A stretch of DNA of 6,356 bases, taken from contig JAJRSY010000204.1 of the NCBI GenBank assembly GCA_024278565.1, positions 1 through 6,356 on the forward strand, written 5' to 3'. The translations under genes were made by a program, and so were the position numbers. Position 1 is the stretch's first letter. The number at the start of each line of letters is the position of its first letter. The notes beneath the pieces were generated by a model. That model was given only the letters and a program-made list of their open reading frames with translations. It made no database searches and was not told the DNA's origin. Below, one piece after another: positions 1-6,356 of this stretch. This stretch comes from Bacteroidota bacterium. GTDB taxonomy: Bacteria > Bacteroidota > Bacteroidia > Flavobacteriales > Flavobacteriaceae.

Positions 1-390
<390 letters not shown>

Positions 391-400
391 TTACCGCTCC

Positions 401-441
401 GCTAGCCCCCTAACCCCCGAAGGGGGGACAAAGGGGCTGGC
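401..441 (+). repeat. Palindromic spacer repeat, copy A
   Basis: A nested palindrome 10 bases after the estimated 23S end. The outer arms GCTAGCCCC (401-409) and GGGGCTGGC (433-441) pair with one G-T wobble. Inside, CCCCC (414-418) and GGGGG (422-426) pair around a GAA loop. The 25-base core 405-429 matches the inverted copy C (582-606) at 22 of 25 positions. C-run/G-run units of this kind are familiar to me as dispersed intergenic repeats in Flavobacteriaceae genomes, but dispersal cannot be tested here. A run of seven T (450-456) follows the stem after an 8-base gap, so it is terminator-like but badly spaced. Confidence 0.8.
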
Positions 442-519
442 GAGCAACCTTTTTTTCTACCGTGCCCTCCACTTTAAAAAATACGTGAAGATCCAAAGTA
501 CCTGTCCCATTATTATGTC

Positions 520-558
520 ATGCCCCCCGGCCCCCAAAGGGGAGGGTACCAAGGGCAT
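520..558 (+). repeat. Palindromic spacer repeat, copy B
   Basis: Second copy in forward orientation, diverged from A. The outer arms are ATGCCC (520-525) and GGGCAT (553-558), and the inner arms CCCC and GGGG (539-542) flank an AAA loop. The outer arms differ in sequence from those of copy A (GCTAGCCCC/GGGGCTGGC) yet still pair, which suggests that hairpin structure rather than primary sequence is kept. The core 522-546 matches the reverse complement of copy C at 19 of 25 positions, and at 19 of the first 21. Confidence 0.75.
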
Positions 559-580
559 TCATTAAAGATATACGCTTTTT

Positions 581-607
581 AGTTCCCCCTTTGGGGGCTA
601 GGGGGCT
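581..607 (-). repeat. Palindromic spacer repeat, copy C (inverted)
   Basis: Third copy of the same unit, on the opposite strand from A and B and ending about 4 bases before the 5S gene. The core arms CCCCC (585-589) and GGGGG (593-597) flank a TTT loop, followed by the second G-run 601-605. No outer pairing arm is evident, so this copy looks partial. Because it is inverted, it can also pair with copy B: bases 586-606 against 522-542 give 19 Watson-Crick pairs plus one G-U, over a loop of about 43 bases. Confidence 0.75.
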
Positions 608-611
608 ACAA

Positions 612-722
612 TTTAGGTGGCCATGGCGACGGGGCCCACCCCTTACCATTCCGAACAGGGAAGTTAAGCCCGTCCGCGCCGATGGTACTGCTACACCAAG
701 TGGGAGAGTAGGAAGCCGCCTT
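612..722 (+). rRNA. rrf: 5S ribosomal RNA
   Basis: A complete 5S rRNA of about 110 bases, a component of the large ribosomal subunit. The terminal helix I is visible as GGTGGC (616-621) paired with GCCGCC (715-720), with one G-U. Hallmark conserved segments are CCGAACAGGGAAGTTAAGCCC from 651, the GATGGTACTG segment at 681-690 and GGGAGAGTAGG at 702-712. The order 23S-5S and the Bacteroidota-type sequence fit the normal end of an rRNA operon. The precise mature ends are uncertain by a few bases. It is co-transcribed with the 23S gene upstream and followed directly by a terminator. Confidence 0.95.
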
Positions 723-727
723 CCTCG

Positions 728-761
728 AAGCCCCTTCACATTTGTGAAGGGGCTTTTTTTT
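728..761 (+). terminator. Intrinsic terminator of the rRNA operon
   Basis: A near-perfect inverted repeat AAGCCCCTTCACA (728-740) and TGTGAAGGGGCTT (743-755) forms a G/C-rich stem of 11-13 pairs with a very small loop, followed by eight T (754-761). It begins about 5 bases after the 5S gene, the expected site for the end of the rRNA operon. On the minus strand no T-tract follows the stem, so it should act mainly in the plus direction. Confidence 0.95.
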
Positions 762-807
762 GGAAAAAATATAAAGGATAGGTTTTTGAATAGTACTGTC
801 GGAGAAA

Positions 808-825
808 ACCTGCCTGCTGGCAGGT
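808..825. repeat. Short perfect palindrome, possible dispersed repeat
   Basis: ACCTGCC (808-814) and GGCAGGT (819-825) form a perfect 7-base-pair stem with a TGCT loop. It lies in the convergent gap between the rRNA terminator and gltD. Related CCTGCC/GGCAGG palindromes are, from memory, common between genes in Flavobacteriaceae. Read on the minus strand, the stem is followed by only three or four T and then CTCC, so it might serve as a weak second terminator for gltBD. Confidence 0.55.
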
Positions 826-832
826 ATGGGGC

Positions 833-855
833 AAAAAGAATACCGAGACTTCGGT
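833..855 (-). terminator. Candidate weak terminator of gltBD
   Basis: On the minus strand, about 30 bases past the gltD stop codon, ACCGA (855-851) and TCGGT (846-842) form a 5-base-pair hairpin with a 4-base loop. ATTCTTTTT follows (841-833). Position and T-rich tail fit an intrinsic terminator, but the stem is short and the T-run is interrupted. The 808-825 hairpin lies further downstream and could act as a backup. Confidence 0.4.
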
Positions 856-884
856 TAAAGTATACTCTTATTCATAACTTAACA

Positions 885-2351
885 CTAGGTTCTTGGTAGA
901 TCTCCCTCCCCTTTTAGCGGAAGTTCCGATTCGCCCATCAGGTAGGTGTCGATATAATGGGCCGCCTGTCGCCCTTCTGAAATTGCCCAAACAATCAATG
1001 ATTGACCCCTACGCTGATCGCCTGCAACGAAAACTCCGGGTACGTTTGTCATATAATTTTCTATAGATGCCTTAATATTGGTTCTCGGATCTGCTTCAAG
1101 CCCCAATTGCTCGGCAATGGTCATTTCGGATCCTGTGAATCCCATTGCCAATAAAACCAAATCACATTTCCATTCTTTTTCAGTTCCTTCCACCTCTTTC
1201 AATAGTGGGCGTTTTCCTTTTTGTTTTATCCACTCTACCTCGGTGGTTATCAATCCTTTTAGGTTTCCTTTTTTGTCTCCAACAAATTCTTTGGTTGAAA
1301 TGCTGAAAAAGCGATCGGCACCTTCTTTATGGGAAGAAGTTGTTTTCAGTCGCATGGGCCAAAACGGCCATGGTTGATTTTCAGGGCGCTCAGGTGTGCC
1401 TATGGGCATGATTTCAAAGTTCGATACTGATTTGGCCCCTTGTCTAAAGGATGTTCCAATACAATCTGATCCAGTATCACCACCACCAATGACGATTACA
1501 TCTTTATTGGTGGCCAACAATTCTTTTTTAAATTTTTTTACCCCATCAACGCGTCGATTGTTTTGCGATAAGAAATCCATTGCTTGCTCAACTCCGTTTA
1601 GGTCAGAACCTTTTATGGGCAGGTTTCTACGAATGGTCGCTCCCCCACAAAGCACAATGGCATCAAAATCATCCTTTAGTACATCAGCTTTGATATCGAC
1701 CCCCACATTGATTCCACACTTAAAATCGATACCCTCTTCTTCCAATACCTTTAACCGTCGGTCGATAATGTGTTTTTCCATCTTAAAATCAGGAATACCA
1801 TAGCGCAACAAACCGCCTGGTTTTTCATCACGCTCAAAAACGGTTACCAAATGCCCTGCTCTGTTCAACTGTTGTGCTGCTGCGAGACCTGCTGGTCCTG
1901 AACCGATTACTGCAATTTTCTTTCCGGTCCTGTTTTGTGGTGGTTGGGCTGTTACCCATCCTTTTTCAAAAGCGGTTTCAACGATGTTCTTTTCAATGTT
2001 CTCAATGGTAACCGGGTCTTCATTGATGCCCAATACACAGGCTTCCTCACAGGGGGCGGGGCACAGTCTACCTGTAAATTCAGGAAAATTGTTCGTGGAG
2101 TGCAATATTTCAGTTGCTTTTTCCCATTTGCCAAGGTACACCGCATCATTGAAATCGGGTATTAAATTGCCCAAGGGGCAACCGCTATGGCAGAAAGGAA
2201 TACCGCAGTCCATACAACGTGCTCCTTGGTCTTTAAGTTTGGCTTCCTTTAAGGGAAGCGTAAATTCTTTATAATTTTTTAAACGCTCTTTTACGGGTGC
2301 GAACGCTTCTATCTCTCTATCGAATTCCAAAAAACCTGTAATCTTTCCCAT
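885..2351 (-). CDS. gltD: Glutamate synthase (NADPH) small subunit
   Basis: This is the beta subunit of cytoplasmic NADPH-GOGAT. It oxidises NADPH at FAD and passes the electrons through iron-sulfur clusters to the FMN of GltB. The 488-residue protein is close to the family length (about 470-490) and looks intact. Near the N-terminus are the cluster-binding cysteines C46-x2-C49-x4-C54-x3-C58 and a second group C97, C101 and C105. The FAD Rossmann motif GSGPAG is at 150-155, followed by the RYGIP segment at 183-187. The NADPH Rossmann motif GGGDTGSD is at 289-296. The C-terminal FAD-contact motif GDQRRGQS is at 444-451. The ATG start gives the expected N-terminus; the 12 bases between the gltB stop and this ATG are A-rich without a Shine-Dalgarno sequence, usual for Bacteroidota. 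Related flavoproteins such as the dihydropyrimidine dehydrogenase N-terminal module share the fold, but adjacency to gltB settles the assignment. Confidence 0.97.
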   Translation of the reverse strand: MGKITGFLEFDREIEAFAPVKERLKNYKEFTLPLKEAKLKDQGARCMDCGIPFCHSGCPLGNLIPDFNDAVYLGKWEKATEILHSTNNFPEFTGRLCPAPCEEACVLGINEDPVTIENIEKNIVETAFEKGWVTAQPPQNRTGKKIAVIGSGPAGLAAAQQLNRAGHLVTVFERDEKPGGLLRYGIPDFKMEKHIIDRRLKVLEEEGIDFKCGINVGVDIKADVLKDDFDAIVLCGGATIRRNLPIKGSDLNGVEQAMDFLSQNNRRVDGVKKFKKELLATNKDVIVIGGGDTGSDCIGTSFRQGAKSVSNFEIMPIGTPERPENQPWPFWPMRLKTTSSHKEGADRFFSISTKEFVGDKKGNLKGLITTEVEWIKQKGKRPLLKEVEGTEKEWKCDLVLLAMGFTGSEMTIAEQLGLEADPRTNIKASIENYMTNVPGVFVAGDQRRGQSLIVWAISEGRQAAHYIDTYLMGESELPLKGEGDLPRT

Positions 2352-2363
2352 TTTTCGATTTAT

Positions 2364-5300
2364 TTATATAGTTTCCATTTTTTCTTTCTCCAAACGAATC
2401 AAAGCTTGTTTGTATTCCTCTGGGAACACTTTAACAAATTTTGGAAGGTAGGTTTCCCATTTTTCCAATATGCGTTGTGCCAATGGGCTCATCGTATAAT
2501 TATAATGACTTTCAACAAGCTCTTTTAATTCGTCAATATCTTTATCTCCCTCTACTTTCAATAAATTCAAAGCTTCGGTATTGCATTGTTTTTCGAACGT
2601 TTTATTGGTATCGAGCACATAGGCAATTCCGCCACTCATACCTGCTCCGAAATTTCTTCCCACTTCACCTAGAATAACAGCAACACCACCGGTCATATAT
2701 TCGCAGCCATGATCCCCTATACCTTCAACTACGGCTTTTGCACCTGAGTTTCTAACGCAAAAACGCTCACCTGCTTTTCCATTGATATAAGCCCTGCCAG
2801 CGGTAGCCCCATATAAAGTTACATTACCTGTAATCACATTGTCTTCGGGCACTAAGGTTGACCCCTCAGGTACTTTTATGACCAATTTCGCACCTGAAAG
2901 CCCTTTGCCCAAGTAATCATTGGTGTTGCCATTGACGGTTAGGGTGAGGCCCTGGGTAGCAAAGGCACCAAAACTTTGGCCGGCAGAACCTGTGAAGTTT
3001 AAGCGTAGGGTATTTATCGGCAAACCTTTGGCACCGTATATTTTAGAGATTTCATTGCTAATGATGGCACCGACCGCTCGATCTGTATTGCAGATCGGAA
3101 AGTTTAAGGTTGCTTTTTCTTTTCTGAACAATGAGGGTTTTGCTTTTTCAATAATTTCAAATTCTATTGATTTGCTTACATCATGTTCTTGTTTGTGGGT
3201 GTTATGGAAAATCGTGCCTTCAGGTACATCCATTTGATGTAATATGGGGGTCAAATCGATACCAGTTGCCTTGTAATGGTCAACAGCCTTTTTATGATCT
3301 AGTTTTTGAACTTGACCTACCATTTCGTTGATTGTTCTAAAACCGAGTTGCGCCATAATCTCACGTAATTCTTGAGCTATAAAATACATGTAGTTGACAA
3401 CATGTTCAGGCTTTCCTTTAAATTTTTTGCGCAACTCAGGGTTTTGGGTGGCGATACCTACGGGGCAGGTATTTAGATGGCAAACACGCATCATGATACA
3501 GCCCGAGGCTACCAGAGGTGCTGTGGCAAAACCAAATTCCTCTGCCCCCAATAGACATGCTATGGCCACATCGCGACCGGTTTTCAATTGCCCGTCACAT
3601 TCAAGAACCACCCTATTTCTTAAATCGTTCATTACCAGGGTCTGCTGGGCTTCAGCGATTCCCAGTTCCCAAGGGAGGCCTGCGTGTTTTAACGAAGTTA
3701 GTGGGGAAGCTCCCGTTCCCCCATCAAATCCTGAAATCAATATGACATCGGCTTTTGCTTTGGCCACACCTGCAGCTACTGTGCCAACACCTACTTCTGA
3801 TACCAATTTCACATTTATTCGTGCCTTACGGTTGGCTGATTTTAAATCGTAGATCAGCTGTGACAAATCTTCGATGGAATAGATATCGTGATGGGGTGGT
3901 GGTGAAATCAAGCCAACATAGGGCGTTGAATTTCTTGTTTTTGCTATTGCCGGATTTACTTTTGGGCCAGGCAGTTGCCCACCTTCCCCGGGTTTAGCCC
4001 CTTGGGCCATTTTTATCTGTATCTCTGCTGCATTTGTCAAGTAGTCTGATGTTACCCCAAAACGCCCTGAGGCAACTTGTTTGATGGCACTATTGCGCCA
4101 TTCACCCGATGCATTTTTATAAAAACGATCTGCATCTTCACCTCCTTCACCAGAATTGCTCTTGCCCCCGATACGGTTCATGGCAATTGCCAGATTTTCA
4201 TGGGCTTCTTTACTAATGGATCCATATGACATGGCCCCTGTCTTAAAACGTTTTACAATTTCGGTCCAGGGCTCTACCTCCTCTATTGGAATGGGATCAT
4301 ATTGTGAAAACTCGAACAGGCCTCGAATGGTCATCAAGTTTTTAGATTGGTCATTGACCATTTTGGCAAACTCTTTATAACTGCTAGGGTCGTTGTTGCG
4401 TACGGCTAGTTGGAGTTTTGCAATTGATAACGGATTGAACATGTGCTTTTCACCATCTCTCCTCCAACGATACTCACCACCAATTTCTAAATCAAGACTG
4501 GCGGAAATTTCTTTTTTGAAAAATGCCTTGGCATGTCGTTTTGAAATTTCTTTCTCAATTTCATACAGGCCAATACCTTGTATTCTTGTTGTGGTGTTTG
4601 GGAAGTATTTTTCAACAACCGTGGTCTTGATGCCAATACATTCGAACAGTTGCGAACTGCGGTACGAGTTCAAGGTAGAAATACCTATTTTGTTCATTAC
4701 TTTTAGAATGCCCTTACCAATTGCCTTGTTGTAATTTTTAACGGCATCTTCGAATGAATACTCGGTGATATCATGTTCTTCGATTTGCTCTCTGATTATC
4801 TCATTGACCAGATACGGGTTGACGGCACTTGCCCCAAACCCAAAAAGTAAGGCAAAATGATGAACCTCTCTAGGTTCTGCAGATTCTACGATGATACTCA
4901 GTTTTGACCGCTTGCCCAATTTTTGAAGACCACTATTGACATACGAACAGGCGAGAAGGGCGGGTATTGGGGCTCTCTCTTTACAAACCCCTCTATCTGA
5001 CAAAATAATAATATTTGTTTCCTCATCAATAGCATTGGAGGCTTGTTTTAATATCGATTCCAACGCTTCTTCAAGGCCATTATGCCCTTTTTCAACGGTG
5101 TATAGGGTTTCTATTGAGACTACTTTGTAATCAGGGCTGGCATCGTAGTTTTTGATTTTGTCAAGATCCTCTTTTGAAATAACAGGATTCTGAATTTTCA
5201 ATTTTCTGCAATGAAGCTCTGAAAAGTCAAAAATATTTTGATCACTGCCCAAGGTTAAACTAATATCAGTGACCATTTCTTCACGAATACCATCTAAGGG

Positions 5301-6356
5301 AGGGTTGGTCACTTGGGCGAACAATTGTTGAAAATAGTTATAGATCAATTGCGGCCTTTCTGAAAGAACTGCTATGGGAGTATCTGACCCCATAGACCCT
5401 ATAGGTTCTTTGGCGGTCTTGCCCATGGGGAGGATAATCGTGTTGATGTCTTCTAGAGTATAACCGAAAACAGATTTTCTTTTTTCCAAACTCGCCTCTC
5501 CTAAAAAAAGAGGACAATCAATATAGGGTATATCGCTTAAGTGTACCAGATTTTTATCGAGCCATTTTTTATAAGGTCGAAGTTTGGAGATTTTCTCTTT
5601 TATTTCCTCATCATTGATGATTCGCCCTTCTTCCATATTGACCAAGAACATTTTACCGGGTTCTAATCTGCCATGGAAGGCTACATTTTCAGGGGCAATA
5701 TCTACAACTCCCGTTTCCGAAGCCATAATCACAAAATCATCTTTGGTGACTGTGTACCTTGATGGTCTAAGTCCGTTTCTATCCAATACCGCACCAATAT
5801 AGTTACCATCGGTAAATGGTATTGAAGCAGGCCCGTCCCAAGGCTCTATCATGCACGAGTGGTACTCGTAAAAAGCTTTTTTGTTTTTGGACATTCCCTC
5901 GTTTTTTTCCCAAGCTTCAGGTACAAGGATCATCATTACCTCTGGTAGTGAGCGCCCCGTCATAAGCAGTAGTTCAACAACCATATCCATGGTGGCCGAA
6001 TCAGATTTTCCGGATAATATAATCGGGAGTATATTCTTTATTTCTTCACCAAACCAATCGCTTTTAAACAGTTCTTCACGTGAACGCATGCGAGAAACAT
6101 TGCCCCGTAAGGTGTTGATTTCACCATTGTGGCACATATACCGAAACGGTTGGGCAAGATCCCATGTGGGGAACGTGTTGGTTGAAAACCGTTGGTGTAC
6201 CAATGAAAGTCTGGTCACTACCCTTGGGTCCATCAAATCTTTATAGTAGCGGCTGATGTCTTTTGGCATCAAGAGCCCTTTGAATATGATTATTTTTGTG
6301 GAAAGGCTCGGAACATAAAAAAACTGACTTTCAGATAGTTTAGATGCTATGATGCT
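2364..6356 (-). CDS. gltB: Glutamate synthase large subunit, N-terminus cut by window edge
   Basis: This is the alpha subunit of GOGAT, which makes glutamate from glutamine and 2-oxoglutarate using electrons from GltD. The visible 1,330 residues (numbered from the right edge) contain most of a roughly 1,500-residue protein. Residues 1 to about 240 are the rest of the class II glutamine amidotransferase domain, with HQRFSTN from 54 and HNGEIN from 76. The central domain covers about 305-560. The FMN/2-oxoglutarate domain includes GAMSYGS near 707, SNSGEGGED near 735 and ISGFDGGTGASP near 875. The 3Fe-4S cysteines are C953, C959 and C964 (C-x5-C-x4-C). The C-terminal GXGXG beta-helix spans roughly 1110-1250. 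The frame stays open past the TTG and ATG at 6272-6267 to the edge, reading SLSTKIIIFKGLLMPKD, which matches family sequence, so those codons are internal. The catalytic N-terminal cysteine and the promoter lie outside. Neighbouring GltD supports the NADPH-dependent rather than the ferredoxin-dependent form. Confidence 0.97.
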   Translation of the reverse strand, partial: SIIASKLSESQFFYVPSLSTKIIIFKGLLMPKDISRYYKDLMDPRVVTRLSLVHQRFSTNTFPTWDLAQPFRYMCHNGEINTLRGNVSRMRSREELFKSDWFGEEIKNILPIILSGKSDSATMDMVVELLLMTGRSLPEVMMILVPEAWEKNEGMSKNKKAFYEYHSCMIEPWDGPASIPFTDGNYIGAVLDRNGLRPSRYTVTKDDFVIMASETGVVDIAPENVAFHGRLEPGKMFLVNMEEGRIINDEEIKEKISKLRPYKKWLDKNLVHLSDIPYIDCPLFLGEASLEKRKSVFGYTLEDINTIILPMGKTAKEPIGSMGSDTPIAVLSERPQLIYNYFQQLFAQVTNPPLDGIREEMVTDISLTLGSDQNIFDFSELHCRKLKIQNPVISKEDLDKIKNYDASPDYKVVSIETLYTVEKGHNGLEEALESILKQASNAIDEETNIIILSDRGVCKERAPIPALLACSYVNSGLQKLGKRSKLSIIVESAEPREVHHFALLFGFGASAVNPYLVNEIIREQIEEHDITEYSFEDAVKNYNKAIGKGILKVMNKIGISTLNSYRSSQLFECIGIKTTVVEKYFPNTTTRIQGIGLYEIEKEISKRHAKAFFKKEISASLDLEIGGEYRWRRDGEKHMFNPLSIAKLQLAVRNNDPSSYKEFAKMVNDQSKNLMTIRGLFEFSQYDPIPIEEVEPWTEIVKRFKTGAMSYGSISKEAHENLAIAMNRIGGKSNSGEGGEDADRFYKNASGEWRNSAIKQVASGRFGVTSDYLTNAAEIQIKMAQGAKPGEGGQLPGPKVNPAIAKTRNSTPYVGLISPPPHHDIYSIEDLSQLIYDLKSANRKARINVKLVSEVGVGTVAAGVAKAKADVILISGFDGGTGASPLTSLKHAGLPWELGIAEAQQTLVMNDLRNRVVLECDGQLKTGRDVAIACLLGAEEFGFATAPLVASGCIMMRVCHLNTCPVGIATQNPELRKKFKGKPEHVVNYMYFIAQELREIMAQLGFRTINEMVGQVQKLDHKKAVDHYKATGIDLTPILHQMDVPEGTIFHNTHKQEHDVSKSIEFEIIEKAKPSLFRKEKATLNFPICNTDRAVGAIISNEISKIYGAKGLPINTLRLNFTGSAGQSFGAFATQGLTLTVNGNTNDYLGKGLSGAKLVIKVPEGSTLVPEDNVITGNVTLYGATAGRAYINGKAGERFCVRNSGAKAVVEGIGDHGCEYMTGGVAVILGEVGRNFGAGMSGGIAYVLDTNKTFEKQCNTEALNLLKVEGDKDIDELKELVESHYNYTMSPLAQRILEKWETYLPKFVKVFPEEYKQALIRLEKEKMETI

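Noticed and set aside
391..611. tRNA gene or CRISPR array in the 23S-5S spacer
   Set aside because: No cloverleaf, T-loop or CCA end was seen. The repeats are only three, unequally spaced, in mixed orientation and diverged, unlike a CRISPR array.
591..899. Plus-strand open reading frame of 102 codons across the 5S gene and terminator
   Set aside because: It lies over 5S rRNA, its terminator and the gap, and its translation has no protein-like pattern.
888..930. C-terminal tail of GltD derived from the C-run/G-run repeat
   Set aside because: CTCCCTCCCCTTTTAG resembles part of the repeat, but there is no palindromic partner, and the ending of type LPLKGEGDLP looks normal for this family as far as I recall.
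3394..3852. Long plus-strand open reading frame of 152 codons opposite gltB
   Set aside because: It is antisense to the FMN and iron-sulfur core of GltB, where the minus-strand protein is strongly conserved; it is a shadow frame.
6267..6272. TTG/ATG as the start of a shorter GltB
   Set aside because: The frame continues upstream without a stop to the window edge and reads family-typical sequence (SLSTKIIIFKGLLMPKD). The amidotransferase domain would otherwise lack its catalytic N-terminus.

Overview
The window joins the 3' end of a ribosomal RNA operon (plus strand, left) to the glutamate synthase genes gltB and gltD (minus strand, right). It looks like the chromosome of a member of the Bacteroidota, most likely the family Flavobacteriaceae. 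The reasons are the 23S tail, the type of 5S rRNA, the G/C-rich palindromic repeats between genes, the absence of Shine-Dalgarno sequences with an A-rich leader before gltD, and the character of the two proteins. No sequence search was possible, so the family-level assignment is inference.

Layout. Positions 1-390 are the last part of 23S rRNA, including the peptidyl-transferase region and the sarcin-ricin loop. Positions 391-611 are the 23S-5S spacer. It holds three copies of one C-run/G-run palindromic repeat: copies A and B in forward orientation and copy C inverted. Positions 612-722 are 5S rRNA, followed by a strong intrinsic terminator at 728-761 that ends the rRNA operon. The gap 762-884 holds two small hairpins that could end the gltBD transcript coming from the other side. 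gltD (885-2351) is complete. gltB (2364-6356) runs off the right edge with its reading frame still open, so its N-terminus is outside the window.

The two protein genes are only 12 bases apart and form an operon transcribed gltB then gltD, converging on the rRNA operon. Together they encode NADPH-dependent glutamate synthase (GOGAT). GltD takes electrons from NADPH through FAD and iron-sulfur clusters. GltB hydrolyses glutamine and channels the ammonia to its FMN site, where 2-oxoglutarate becomes glutamate. With glutamine synthetase this is the main route of ammonium assimilation when nitrogen is scarce.

No new protein system is visible: both genes are standard housekeeping genes with intact motifs. 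The less ordinary part is the repeat cluster within the transcribed 23S-5S spacer. It could fold into strong alternative hairpins directly in front of 5S rRNA.
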